The translations under genes were made by a program, and so were the position numbers. From Loktanella sp. (GTDB lineage Bacteria; Pseudomonadota; Alphaproteobacteria; Rhodobacterales; Rhodobacteraceae), in NCBI GenBank assembly GCA_024635625.1, contig JAGXIQ010000155.1:1-35160 (forward strand): DNA of 35,160 nucleotides, written 5' to 3'. The notes under the pieces are model-generated. The model was not told the origin of the DNA. It saw only the letters and a program-made list of their open reading frames with translations, and searched no databases. Positions 15,690 to 23,934 of this stretch are shown one piece after another (positions within the stretch are counted from its first letter, which is position 1; each line of letters begins with the position of its first letter).

Positions 15690-17198
15690 TTACTCGGCCT
15701 TTGACACGCCAGCCAGACGGATCATGCCATCGGGGTAGGCGGCAAAGCCCGTGACGCCAGCGTCCATCGCCCAGATCCAGTTCTGGTGATAAACGTAGAT
15801 CAGCGGCAGATCCTCATCGAGGATAGCTGTCGCTTGATCGTAAAGCGCCTTGCGCGCGGCCGTGTCATTGGTGGCACGGGCATCGTTCAGCAACTGGTCG
15901 ACTTCGAGATTGCAGTACTTTGCGTCGTTGATGCCGCCTTCGCAGGTCACGAACTGATGGATGTTGCCATCGGGATCGACACGACCGGACCAGCCGATCT
16001 GGCTGATTTCATAGTCGCCAGCGGTTTGCTGGGACAGTTGCGTAGCAAACTCCTTGGCGACGACATTCACGGTGATGCCGGCTTCTGCCGCCATTGCCTG
16101 AATGACCTGCGTGACCTGCTGTGCTACCGGATCAGTAGAAACCTGAATTTCCACAGTCGGACTTTCCACGCCAGCTTCAGCTAGCTTGGCTTTGGCGGCC
16201 TCTATGTCGCGGGCGGGGATTGGTAGATCTTTGTTGTACCAAGGAGAGGTGGGTGGCCAAGGCTGGTTGCCTGCTGCAAATGCGCCTTCAAAGACCACTT
16301 GGTTCACAGCTTCGCGGTCAATGGACAGTGACAGCGCCTGACGCACCAACTTGTCCTGACCGAATGGGTTCTGCGCCTTGTCGCCGTTGGCGACGTTGAC
16401 GGTCAAACCTTGATAGCCCAACGAGGTTGCCTGTTCCATCGTCAGGCCATCGTCGGCAGACACCGACGCGACATCTGTCGCAGCCAGTCGTTCGATCATA
16501 TCGACATCACCGGCGCGCAAGTTTGCCAGTCGGACAGTGGTGTCCACGATGGGTAGGAAGGTGACTGTGTCAAAGCTGTAGGCGTCGGCGTTGTAGTATT
16601 CCGCGAACTTCGTCAACACGATGCGGTCCTGTTGAACCCGTTCAGTAAAGCTGTAGGGGCCTGCGCAGACTGGTGCGTTGCCAAAATCTACACCGGCTGC
16701 CTCTGCTGCGGTGGGTGACACCATCATGCCTGCGCGGTCCGCAAACTGGGCCATCAAGGTGGCGTCTGGCTGGGCCACGCTGATTTCAATCGTCGTGGGG
16801 TCGACGACATTGGTGCCGGTTATGGACGCGACTTCAGACTTACGACGGCTTTCCTCTAGCGTCTGAGAGCGGTTGATGTTGTAGGCAACGGCCTCGGCGT
16901 CGAATGGTGTTCCGTCCTGAAAGGTGACGTCGTCGCGCAGCTTCATGGTCAGGGTCAGGTTGTCCTCTGACCAGCTCCATTCCGTTGCCAGCATCGGAAT
17001 GATTTCAAGGTCGGGGGTGATATCGACCAGTTTGTCACACAGTGACGCGTAGACGATCCGCCCCACGAAGGTGCGCGACTGATCAGGGTCAAGGATATCC
17101 GGATCTTCGGCCAGACCGATCTTAAGATCGGCGGCAAAAAGAGGGGCGGCGGTCAGCATCAGCATAGCGCTGAGCGTTAGAACGGTTGGCTTTTTCAT
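15690..17198 (-). CDS. family-5 extracellular solute-binding protein (DppA-like)
   Basis: Encodes 502 residues. A 22-residue signal peptide (M-K-K-P-T, hydrophobic core, A-P-L-F-A) is cleaved before A-D-L-K-I-G. The mature protein is a SBP_bac_5 cluster C binding protein: D-P-D-I-L-D-P-D-Q-S-R-T-F at the start, L-R-D-D-V-T-F-Q-D-G-T-P-F-D-A-E-A-V (family signature) and L-S-L-S-I-D-R-E-A-V-N-Q. It captures a peptide or related ligand in the periplasm for the DppBCDF-type importer in the same operon. Four cysteines in the mature part could form disulfides. ATG 17198 follows AGGAG by 8 bases; the 104 extra residues open upstream lie in the preceding gene. Ligand identity cannot be read from sequence. 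Confidence 0.92.
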   Translation of the reverse strand: MKKPTVLTLSAMLMLTAAPLFAADLKIGLAEDPDILDPDQSRTFVGRIVYASLCDKLVDITPDLEIIPMLATEWSWSEDNLTLTMKLRDDVTFQDGTPFDAEAVAYNINRSQTLEESRRKSEVASITGTNVVDPTTIEISVAQPDATLMAQFADRAGMMVSPTAAEAAGVDFGNAPVCAGPYSFTERVQQDRIVLTKFAEYYNADAYSFDTVTFLPIVDTTVRLANLRAGDVDMIERLAATDVASVSADDGLTMEQATSLGYQGLTVNVANGDKAQNPFGQDKLVRQALSLSIDREAVNQVVFEGAFAAGNQPWPPTSPWYNKDLPIPARDIEAAKAKLAEAGVESPTVEIQVSTDPVAQQVTQVIQAMAAEAGITVNVVAKEFATQLSQQTAGDYEISQIGWSGRVDPDGNIHQFVTCEGGINDAKYCNLEVDQLLNDARATNDTAARKALYDQATAILDEDLPLIYVYHQNWIWAMDAGVTGFAAYPDGMIRLAGVSKAE

Positions 17199-17220
17199 CT
17201 GTAGACTCCTGAATGTTGGA

Positions 17221-18315
17221 TCAAGTGGTCGTTTTTTGGTCTTGGGGTGGCAGCACGGCAGAGGCCGCGCGGTAGAGGTCGAAACGGGCCTGCGTCGTTG
17301 GGCTGCGCGAATGGCCGGAACCAATATAGCCTTGCAGCGACAGGGTATTCGCATGATGGCAGGCCGCCCATCTATCGGGGCCCGTCCCATCCAGCGCCGG
17401 ACGATTTGTCTGGCAAATTTGGGTGGCATGCTGGCAGCGCGGGTGAAATCGGCAGCCTGTCGGCAGGTCAATTGGATTGGGTGGGTCGCCCTCCAACTTG
17501 GTTGCTGCATGGCGTGCGCCGATTTCGGCCACTGGGATAGCGGCGATCAGGGCGGCGGTGTAGGGATGCTTGGGATTGGCAAACAGGTCTGCGACTGGAC
17601 CTTGCTCCACGATCTCTCCCAGATACATGACGGCAACGCGGTCGGCCATGTGGCGCACGACCGCTAGGTCATGTGCGATAATGACCAGCGTCAGGCCCAG
17701 ATCGTCCTTAAGGTCTTGTAGGATGTTGATGACCTGCGCCTGAATAGACACGTCCAACGCCGACACTGGTTCATCGCCGATGACGACCTTTGGACCGGTG
17801 ATCAAGGCGCGTGCGATACCAATTCGTTGCCGTTGCCCACCAGAGAATTCGTGCGGATAGCGGTCGATGACAGAGGCTGGCAGTCCAACGCGGGCGAGCA
17901 TTTCGGCGACTTTCACGCGGCGATCTTGCTTCGTGCCGAACTTGTGCACGCGAAGGGGTTCTTCGATCAGCGCGCCAATAGTCATACGCGGGTTAAGCGA
18001 TGAAAACGGATCCTGAAAAATGAATTGTAGGTCGCGGCGTAGGTGGCGCATTTCTTCGGGCGCAATATTCGCGATGTTGCGACCTTCGTAGACAACAGTA
18101 CCGTCCGAGGGTGGCATCAATCGTACCAAAAGCCGCGCTAGCGTGGACTTGCCGCAGCCGCTTTCGCCCACGATGGCCAGCGTCTCGCCGCGGCGGACCT
18201 TTAGGTTAATACCATCGACGGCCCGCACGACCTTGGCCTCGCCAAAGAAAGGTTTGCGCCCGGCGAAACGCTTTTGCAGGGCCTGTGTTTCAAGGATGAT
18301 ATCGTGCCTGATCAT
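17221..18315 (-). CDS. peptide/opine ABC transporter ATPase (DppF-like)
   Basis: Encodes 364 residues. Walker A is GESGCGKST (50-58), the Q-loop is F-I-F-Q-D-P-F-S-S-L-N-P, the signature [15 protein letters not shown], Walker B V-V-I-G-D-E-P-V-S-A-L-D and the switch His is in I-I-A-H-D-L. The C-terminal oligopeptide-transporter extension contains the usual cysteine cluster (C-R-F-H-P-R-C ... C, later C-H-H). It works as a heterodimer with the DppD-like protein encoded just upstream, whose stop overlaps its ATG by ATGA at 18315-18312. Confidence 0.93.
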   Translation of the reverse strand: MIRHDIILETQALQKRFAGRKPFFGEAKVVRAVDGINLKVRRGETLAIVGESGCGKSTLARLLVRLMPPSDGTVVYEGRNIANIAPEEMRHLRRDLQFIFQDPFSSLNPRMTIGALIEEPLRVHKFGTKQDRRVKVAEMLARVGLPASVIDRYPHEFSGGQRQRIGIARALITGPKVVIGDEPVSALDVSIQAQVINILQDLKDDLGLTLVIIAHDLAVVRHMADRVAVMYLGEIVEQGPVADLFANPKHPYTAALIAAIPVAEIGARHAATKLEGDPPNPIDLPTGCRFHPRCQHATQICQTNRPALDGTGPDRWAACHHANTLSLQGYIGSGHSRSPTTQARFDLYRAASAVLPPQDQKTTT

Positions 18316-19304
18316 GCTGCGTCCTCCTGCTGTTCCAGCGGGGCTTTCCAGCATGCGACACGGTGGCTGGTATTGCCGGCCGCGGAAGTTGTTGGCGGCA
18401 CCTGCGCGCATTGGGCATCGGCAAAGGGACAGCGGGCGGCGAACCGGCAGCCACCCGGCATGTCGCGGGCAGGGGGGACGACGCCGGGGATCGTGACCAG
18501 TCGGTCCGAGCCACCATCAAGACCGGGCATCGAGGACATAAGGCCAATGGTATAGGGGTGCTGTGGATCATCGAAGATCGCTGCGACGGGTCCGGTTTCG
18601 ACCATTTGTCCTGCATACATCACGGCAACATGATCAGCCATTTCTGCAACGACGCCAAGGTCGTGGGTGATCAGGATCATCGCTGTGCCAGTGTCGCGTT
18701 GCAGGTTGCGCATCAGTTCCAGCACCTGCGCTTGTATCGTCACGTCTAACGCCGTGGTCGGTTCGTCTGCCAGCACAAGGTCTGGGGTGTTGGCCAAGGC
18801 TATCGCGATCATCACACGCTGGCGCATGCCACCTGATAGGTTGTGCGGGTAGACATCAAGCCGCGTTTCCGGCGCTGGAATACGAACCCTGCGCAGCATC
18901 TCTAGCGCGTGGGCGCGGGCGTCTGCCTCTGATAGTTCTGTATGGCGGCGGACGGCCTCTGCAATCTGGTCGCCAATCTTGAGTGCGGGGTTAAGTGATG
19001 TCATCGGCTCCTGAAAGATCATGCCGATCCGATCGCCGCGTAGCTTTCGCATCTGGGCAGGCGGCAGAGTCAGAAGATCGTCGCCGCGGAACCGTGCGGT
19101 GCCTCCGGTCACACGAAGAGGCGGGGTGGCAAGCAGTCCCATAAGCGCCAGTGCCGTTAGGCTTTTGCCGCAGCCACTTTCACCGACGATGCACAGCGTT
19201 TCGCCTTTGTTCAGCGTAAACGACAAATCACTTACCAGATCGCGTGCGGTGCCATCGATGCGGATACTAAGCCCCGCAACGTCCAGAAGCGGTGCTTCGG
19301 TCAT
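18312..19304 (-). CDS. peptide/opine ABC transporter ATPase (DppD-like)
   Basis: Encodes 330 residues with Walker [10 protein letters not shown] near residue 38, Q-loop [12 protein letters not shown], signature [12 protein letters not shown], Walker [13 protein letters not shown] and I-T-H-D-L-G. The [10 protein letters not shown] cysteine cluster closes the C-terminal extension. The M-T-S-L-N-P and G-G-M-R-Q-R forms are those of DppD rather than DppF. It is translationally coupled on both sides: its ATG overlaps the gntR stop (19301-19304) and its stop overlaps dppF. Confidence 0.93.
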   Translation of the reverse strand: MTEAPLLDVAGLSIRIDGTARDLVSDLSFTLNKGETLCIVGESGCGKSLTALALMGLLATPPLRVTGGTARFRGDDLLTLPPAQMRKLRGDRIGMIFQEPMTSLNPALKIGDQIAEAVRRHTELSEADARAHALEMLRRVRIPAPETRLDVYPHNLSGGMRQRVMIAIALANTPDLVLADEPTTALDVTIQAQVLELMRNLQRDTGTAMILITHDLGVVAEMADHVAVMYAGQMVETGPVAAIFDDPQHPYTIGLMSSMPGLDGGSDRLVTIPGVVPPARDMPGGCRFAARCPFADAQCAQVPPTTSAAGNTSHRVACWKAPLEQQEDAA

Positions 19305-20005
19305 TCCGCCCGCCCATTCAACGACTTGCGTAAATTGTCCGTCAGATGTTGCAGGTGATCCGTCATCGCGGCCCGCGCCGCATGCGCATCCCGTGCATCG
19401 ATGGCGTCAATGATCGCCGCGTGCTGTGCGTCGTAAAGTTTCAACAAGGTCGGGGAACGCGCTTCGTTCCGCTTCTGCTGCCAATCGGCAGAGCCGCGCA
19501 CCTCGTCGATTAGGCCAAAGGCCACGGAAAGAAGTGGATTGTCTGCGATCCTCGCGATCAGTCTGTGCATCGCGCCGTCCCACAATTCGGTCGAGTCGCT
19601 ATCCTGCGACGCACTGGCGCGGTTCGCCAGCATCCGCAGGCGGTCGACGTCGTCTGCCGTGGCGCGCCTGGCGCAAAGGGCAGCAAGCTGCGGTTCGATT
19701 CCCAGGCGCGCATCCATGACGGACAAAGCGTCAACATCACCCGCAAGCTCTGCCGCAAGTCCCGTTACAATCTGTGGCTGCTGACCGACAAATGTGCCCT
19801 TACCCTGCTGACGCCAGACCAAGCCTTCCGCTTCCAACGCCTCCAATGCGCGACGCACTGTGTGGCGGCCAACGTTCAGTTGTTCGGATAAAGCACGCTC
19901 TGTTGGCAGGCGGCCTTCATGGGGGACGTCGCCCGCATCGATCATCCGCCGGATGCGTGTCAGCGCCAAAGTAGTGTTGTCTTGTGGCTGATCTGTCGTG
20001 GTCAC
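19301..20005 (-). CDS. GntR/FadR-family regulator leading the Dpp-GGT operon
   Basis: Encodes 234 residues from a GTG at 20005. The winged helix-turn-helix (about 10-75) contains L-P-T-E-R-A-L-S-E-Q-L-N-V-G-R-H-T-V-R-R-A-L and wing Q-G-K-G-T-F-V-G. A helical FCD domain follows, with ligand residues in A-R-L-G-I-E-P-Q, D-G-A-M-H-R-L-I and a late D-A-Q-H. It is the first gene of the leftward operon and overlaps dppD by ATGA, so it probably controls its own operon, responding to an acid or amide ligand. A palindrome pair lies 9-46 bases upstream of its start, as expected for an autoregulatory operator. No strong ribosome-binding site precedes the GTG, suggesting low expression. Confidence 0.88.
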   Translation of the reverse strand: MTTTDQPQDNTTLALTRIRRMIDAGDVPHEGRLPTERALSEQLNVGRHTVRRALEALEAEGLVWRQQGKGTFVGQQPQIVTGLAAELAGDVDALSVMDARLGIEPQLAALCARRATADDVDRLRMLANRASASQDSDSTELWDGAMHRLIARIADNPLLSVAFGLIDEVRGSADWQQKRNEARSPTLLKLYDAQHAAIIDAIDARDAHAARAAMTDHLQHLTDNLRKSLNGRAE

Positions 20006-20014
20006 GGGTAAAGC

Positions 20015-20051
20015 CCAATCATTTTATTGGTTTCGCCCAATTATGAAATGG
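20015..20051. promoter_or_regulatory. tandem CCAAT palindromes, likely GntR operator
   Basis: CCAAT (20015-20019) and ATTGG (20026-20030) form a perfect 5-bp inverted repeat around a 6-base spacer. A second, imperfect copy follows: CCAAT (20037-20041) with ATGG (20048-20051). The two left half-sites are 22 bases apart, about two helical turns, so two dimers could bind the same face. The site starts 9 bases from the gntR GTG, suited to repression of the leftward operon. FadR-type regulators bind short palindromes of this size; the assignment is inference. Confidence 0.5.
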
Positions 20052-20365
20052 TTGATGGCCTTCAGTGTCAACGCCAGACATGCTGAAATGACAGTTTTGC
20101 GGGGATTGTTTGAAATAATCTAACCTTTAGCTTAAAATTTAACCGTATGACCGTCTGGTGTGCAATTCTTGTCATGATTTGCGTGTTTTGGCTTCGCATG
20201 GGGCAGTTTTGCCAGCCGTCGCTCTCCGCTGGGTTGCGGGATTTGGCGCCAGAAACCTGCTTTGGACGGTTGCGGATGGTGCGACGAGACAGCGAGGCGA
20301 TAGACCATCTTGACGGAGGGCGCGACGCAGGACAGGTTTGTGACACATCCGGCTAAACGCCGATC

Positions 20366-20425
20366 GGCACCCGCGCCCCGACCCGAACATCAGATTACTG
20401 GTGCCTTTGGGGCGGGGCTTTTTCG
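20366..20425 (+). promoter_or_regulatory. terminator/attenuator in the amiC-amiR operon leader
   Basis: GCCCCG (20375-20380) pairs with CGGGGC (20413-20418), immediately followed by TTTTT (20419-20423), as in an intrinsic terminator. Within its loop CATCAG (20388-20393) and CTGGTG (20398-20403) make a nested hairpin with an ATTA loop. A competing pairing is perfect: GGCACC (20366-20371) with GGTGCC (20400-20405), which would break the inner hairpin and enclose the left terminator arm. The operon's first GTG is only 20 bases downstream. AmiR-type ANTAR proteins are known RNA-binding antiterminators, so a leader terminator is what one would expect here. Confidence 0.6.
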
Positions 20426-20438
20426 TTTAAGGACTGAC

Positions 20439-21515
20439 GTGAGACGCACTGTTGCACTTGGCCTCTTGTATTCGCGCAGCGGCGCTTACGCCCGGATCGG
20501 GGCTGCCTGCCGCGCCGGCGCGCTGAACGCTATTGCTCAGATCAACGCCGACCCAGTTCGCAGCATTACACTTGCGCCGGTTGAACGTGACCCCGAAGGT
20601 AATATCGACCGCTATGCCCCGCTGTGCGAAGAAATTCTGCGTGATACACCGGCCAGACACATCGTCGGTTGCGTCACGTCATGGAGCCGTAAGGAAGTCA
20701 TTCCGACGTTAGAGAAGGGCGGTGGAACCTTATGGTATGCCGTTCCCTATGAAGGCTTCGAAGCGTCTGACCACGTGGTTTACCTTCATTCCTGCCCGAA
20801 CCAGCATCTGTTGCCGCTGTTGGACTGGACCTTTCCGACATTCGGGCGGCGCGGTTATCTGACCGGGTCAAATTATATCTGGGGTTGGGAAATGAACCGT
20901 CTGGCCCGCGATCGCATTCACGCTGCGGGCGGTACGGTCTTGGGCGAACGATATTTGCCGCTGGGGTCCGTGGACGTGGCCCGGATGATCGAAGAGGTAC
21001 GTGCAACCGCGCCGGATTTCATCCTGAATTCTTTGATTGGGCCTTCGTCTTATGCCTTTCTGCGGGCCTATGCGGCGCTGGGCGAAAGCGATGCGCGATT
21101 CCGCGCGGACCGTTGCCCTGTACTTTCCTGCAATTTGACAGAATGTGAATTGCCAGACATTGGCCCGGCGGCAGACGGGTTAATTGCCGCAGGCCCCTAT
21201 TTCTGTGCGAACGGCGATGCCTTCGGCAGTAGTCACGAGGCTGCCGCCAATCACGCGGTGCACACTTTGGCCGACCTGTTAGAGGACGCCCCCGATAGTG
21301 CCACGACGAATATCGCCAGCTTATTGGATACGCCAACCGGGCATCGCAGCGGCATCGACGCCAAGACCCACCATACCGCCCAACGGGTGTTGATCGCACA
21401 GGTCAAAGACGGTGCGTTCGCGATGCGTTACGATGGCGGGCTTCGGGCGGGCGACCCATATCTGACTGGACCTGCGGATACGTCACCGCGTACCGCTTTG
21501 CGGGTGGTGTCATGA
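20439..21515 (+). CDS. AmiC-like cytoplasmic amide/urea-type sensor (periplasmic-binding-protein fold)
   Basis: Encodes 358 residues, close to AmiC of Pseudomonas (about 385), a ligand-binding protein that stays in the cytoplasm and holds the antiterminator AmiR. There is no signal peptide. The fold marks are V-A-L-G-L-L-Y-S-R-S-G at the start, H-I-V-G-C-V-T-S-W-S-R-K-E-V-I-P, W-Y-A-V-P-Y-E-G-F-E-A, G-S-N-Y-I-W-G-W-E-M-N-R and N-S-L-I-G-P-S-S-Y-A-F. These match the Peripla_BP_5 AmiC/UrtA/FmdD group. The next gene, overlapping by ATGA, encodes an AmiR-like protein, which confirms the pair. GTG 20439 was chosen because AAGGA lies 5 bases upstream and homology begins there; the upstream open frame runs through the leader terminator. 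Confidence 0.88.
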   Translation: MRRTVALGLLYSRSGAYARIGAACRAGALNAIAQINADPVRSITLAPVERDPEGNIDRYAPLCEEILRDTPARHIVGCVTSWSRKEVIPTLEKGGGTLWYAVPYEGFEASDHVVYLHSCPNQHLLPLLDWTFPTFGRRGYLTGSNYIWGWEMNRLARDRIHAAGGTVLGERYLPLGSVDVARMIEEVRATAPDFILNSLIGPSSYAFLRAYAALGESDARFRADRCPVLSCNLTECELPDIGPAADGLIAAGPYFCANGDAFGSSHEAAANHAVHTLADLLEDAPDSATTNIASLLDTPTGHRSGIDAKTHHTAQRVLIAQVKDGAFAMRYDGGLRAGDPYLTGPADTSPRTALRVVS

Positions 21516-22117
21516 CCGGGCCGGTGCGGATTGCTGACCTAGGCGGCGCGCGTGCCATTATTTTGCACCGTCCGCATGTGGTCGTCGCGGCGCTGACACG
21601 TCAGTTGCAGGCCGTCGGGCTACGGGTCGACGCTGTCTGGCCCGAACTGCCGGCCGAGGCTTTGGCAGCGGATTTCATCTTTTTTGACGCTGACATGGGC
21701 TTTGACGAACAATTCCCTTGGGACCGAGGCGCTGCCCCCATGCCGTTGATCGCCCTGATCGGATCAGAGGCGCCAGGCCGGGTGGAATGGGCGCTGGCGA
21801 CCGGGGCGAACGCGCAAATTCTAAAGCCAGTGGGTGACAGCGGTGTCTACAGCGCCCTGCTGATCGCCCGCCACGGATTCGAGGCGCGGCAGGCGCTAGC
21901 GGCAGAGGCAGCAGACCTGCGCCGCCGCTTGGGCGAACGCCAGACCGTCGTGCGGGCTGTCATCCAACTGATTGACACCACCGGATCGGAAGAGGCTGCC
22001 TATGCTGCCTTGCGCGCCATGGCGATGGAGGCGCGGATCGGTCTGGAAGAGGCCGCCGCACGTGTGTTGTCACGCGGTCCGGTTCCGAGCCCGCGCACGA
22101 AAGGAGGTGCCGCATGA
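21512..22117 (+). CDS. AmiR-like ANTAR-domain antiterminator
   Basis: Encodes 201 residues. The N-terminal 120 residues form a receiver-like domain (A-I-I-L-H-R-P-H at the start, F-I-F-F-D-A-D-M-G, I-A-L-I-G-S-E, A-T-G-A-N-A-Q-I-L-K-P) of the pseudo-receiver kind found in AmiR. A coiled-coil linker (A-A-E-A-A-D-L-R-R-R-L-G-E) leads into a C-terminal ANTAR domain, with A-A-Y-A-A-L-R-A-M-A-M-E and L-E-E-A-A-A-R-V-L matching the family. The A-x-G-x-L-M core seen in many ANTAR proteins reads A-V-I-Q-L-I here. Such proteins bind nascent RNA and stop terminator formation when the sensor protein releases them. Overlaps on both sides couple its translation to the sensor and to the first permease. Confidence 0.85.
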   Translation: MTGPVRIADLGGARAIILHRPHVVVAALTRQLQAVGLRVDAVWPELPAEALAADFIFFDADMGFDEQFPWDRGAAPMPLIALIGSEAPGRVEWALATGANAQILKPVGDSGVYSALLIARHGFEARQALAAEAADLRRRLGERQTVVRAVIQLIDTTGSEEAAYAALRAMAMEARIGLEEAAARVLSRGPVPSPRTKGGAA

Positions 22118-22995
22118 CCGCTGCCGCTGCGACAGCTCTGGGTCCGGAGGGTGTCTGGCGTCGCTTGCGGCGCAAGCCGCTCGCGCTGTTTGGGATAGTC
22201 CTTGTTGTCCTGATCGTAGGGGCCGCGCTGCTTGCTCCGTGGCTTGCGCCATATGATCCGTTTGTCCAGCACTTCGATGGTCTGACCCTGTTCGGCGAGC
22301 CGCTACCACCGGGTGGGGCGTACGTTCTGGGCACGGACTTGCTTGGCCGCGATCTGCTAAGCAGGTTGCTATATGGTGCCCGAACATCGCTGATTATCGG
22401 TGTTGTGGCCAATGGCATCGCACTGGTTATCGGCACGATCATCGGGCTGACGGCAGGGTTCTTTCAGGGCTGGATCGGCGCGGTGCTGATGCGCTTTACC
22501 GACCTGATGATGGCCTTTCCAGCGCTGCTGCTGGCAATCTGTCTGGCCGCGATTTTTCAACCCAGCCTTTGGATCGTGGCCTTTGTTATCGCCATGGTGA
22601 ACTGGGTGCAGACGGCGCGGGTGATCTATACGGAGACCTCGGCACTTGCCGCTCGTGACTATATCGCGGCGGAACGTACGTTGGGTGCCAGCACGTGGCG
22701 TATCTTGTTCAAGCATATCCTGCCGCATCTGGTACCGATGATTATTGTCTGGGGCACGCTGGGCATTTCTACGACCGTCCTGCTAGAGGCGACGCTTTCC
22801 TACCTTGGCGTCGGCGTGCAGCCCCCCACGCCCAGCTGGGGCAACATCATCTTTGAAAACCAGACCTATTTCCAATCTGCTCCTTGGCTGGTTTTCTTTC
22901 CCGGTGCCGCAATCGTCGTGCTGGCGCTGGCCTTTAACCTTGTCGGTGACGGTCTGCGCGATGTCCTAGACCCCACATTGAGAGGGTCTGACTGA
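22114..22995 (+). CDS. peptide-type ABC transporter permease (DppC-like)
   Basis: Encodes 293 residues with the OppC_N-type start (R-R-K-P-L-A-L-F-G-I-V-L-V-V-L), L-A-P-Y-D-P, then V-L-G-T-D-L-L-G-R-D-L-L-S-R-L-L-Y-G, the DppC hallmark. The ATPase-contact loop is D-Y-I-A-A-E-R-T-L-G-A with H-I-L-P-H later, and the C-terminus has G-D-G-L-R-D-V-L-D-P. About six membrane segments. It overlaps the amiR-like gene by ATGA and the next permease by one base (TGATG). In this operon DppC precedes DppB, the reverse of the leftward operon. Confidence 0.92.
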   Translation: MTAAAATALGPEGVWRRLRRKPLALFGIVLVVLIVGAALLAPWLAPYDPFVQHFDGLTLFGEPLPPGGAYVLGTDLLGRDLLSRLLYGARTSLIIGVVANGIALVIGTIIGLTAGFFQGWIGAVLMRFTDLMMAFPALLLAICLAAIFQPSLWIVAFVIAMVNWVQTARVIYTETSALAARDYIAAERTLGASTWRILFKHILPHLVPMIIVWGTLGISTTVLLEATLSYLGVGVQPPTPSWGNIIFENQTYFQSAPWLVFFPGAAIVVLALAFNLVGDGLRDVLDPTLRGSD

Positions 22996-23915
22996 TGGCC
23001 GCCTATCTGATCCGCCGCCTCATACAAAGTGCCCTGATCCTGCTGGGGGTGTCGTTCATAACATTCTTCCTTCTATATGTCCTGCCCGCCGATCCGGTGC
23101 GCCAGATTGCCGGTCGATCGGCGACACCACAGACGGTTGCCAATATCCGCGCGCAACTGGGCCTGGATCAGCCGTTTATCGTGCAGTACGGGCGCTATCT
23201 GGCAGGGCTTTTTCATGGCGACATGGGCCGCAGCTACCTTCAGAAAACCGATGTTGCGACGCTTATTATGGCGCGATTGCCTGCGTCCTTACTGCTGATG
23301 GTCGCGGGCATCGGCGCAGAACTCGTGATCGGCCTGACAATGGGGGTCGTGGCTGCACTTTGGCGGGGCAAGGCCTTGGACAACGGGTTGATGATGACCA
23401 GCTTTGTCACCGTCAGCGCGCCGCAGTTCGTCGTGGCTTTGCTGCTGCTTTATGTGTTTGCCGTGCAGTTGGGCTGGTTCCCGATTGGTGGGTACGGTAC
23501 GCCTGCGCATCTGGTTCTGCCTGCGCTGACGCTCGGTATTCTTGGGTCCGGCTGGTATGCGCGCATGATGCGGTCCAGCATGGTCGAAGTGTTGCGTGCT
23601 GACTTTGTCCGCACCGCCCGCGCCAAGGGTCTTACCCGCGCCCGTGTGATTATGCGCCATGCGCTGCCCAATGCGATCCTGCCTATCATCGCCATGATCG
23701 GCATCGATATCGGCATCTTCATGGGCGGCATTGTCGTCGTCGAAGGCGTCTTTGGCTGGCCCGGGATTGGCCAGCTGGCTTGGCAGGCAATTCAGCGCGT
23801 CGACATTCCGATCATCATGGGCGTCACGCTCGTATCCGCCTTTGCCATCGTGCTGGGCAACCTGCTGGCCGACCTTGTGGCCCCCCTAATCGACCCCCGT
23901 ATTCGTATCCGCTAA
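22995..23915 (+). CDS. peptide-type ABC transporter permease (DppB-like)
   Basis: Encodes 306 residues. First helix Y-L-I-R-R-L-I-Q-S-A-L-I-L-L-G-V-S, then L-P-A-D-P-V-R, G-D-M-G-R-S-Y and P-Q-F-V-V-A-L-L-L-L-Y-V. The contact loop is D-F-V-R-T-A-R-A-K-G-L-T with H-A-L-P-N about 10 residues on, and the end carries E-G-V-F-G-W-P-G-I-G-Q-L. It makes the channel with the preceding DppC-like subunit. Start ATG overlaps the previous stop by one base. A 19-base gap with AGGAGAG precedes the next gene. Confidence 0.92.
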   Translation: MAAYLIRRLIQSALILLGVSFITFFLLYVLPADPVRQIAGRSATPQTVANIRAQLGLDQPFIVQYGRYLAGLFHGDMGRSYLQKTDVATLIMARLPASLLLMVAGIGAELVIGLTMGVVAALWRGKALDNGLMMTSFVTVSAPQFVVALLLLYVFAVQLGWFPIGGYGTPAHLVLPALTLGILGSGWYARMMRSSMVEVLRADFVRTARAKGLTRARVIMRHALPNAILPIIAMIGIDIGIFMGGIVVVEGVFGWPGIGQLAWQAIQRVDIPIIMGVTLVSAFAIVLGNLLADLVAPLIDPRIRIR

Positions 23916-23934
23916 CCCAACAGGAGAGAAGACA

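Larger units (their letters stand above)
20006..20438. promoter_or_regulatory. 433-bp divergent regulatory region between two Dpp-type operons
   Basis: No convincing gene lies here. The left end (20014-20051) holds the paired CCAAT palindromes next to gntR. An AT-rich stretch at 20105-20142 contains a plausible rightward promoter, TTTGAA (20109-20114), 18-base spacer, TAAAAT (20133-20138). From there an RNA leader of about 290 bases would run to the GTG at 20439 and includes a terminator-like structure at its end. GATGGT (20275-20280) and ACCATC (20303-20308) can pair within the leader, and a TGTGACACA palindrome lies at 20339-20347. Confidence 0.55.

Noticed and set aside
20145-20438. ANTAR dual-hexaloop RNA motif in the leader of the AmiC/AmiR-type operon
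   Set aside because: I checked every six-base window with A first and G fourth for flanking complementarity; none had three or more closing pairs. The terminator is present but the canonical recognition hairpins are not.
20310-20438. Longer start for the AmiC-like protein at 20310
   Set aside because: It would translate through the leader terminator and adds residues without homology; GTG 20439 has a good ribosome-binding site.
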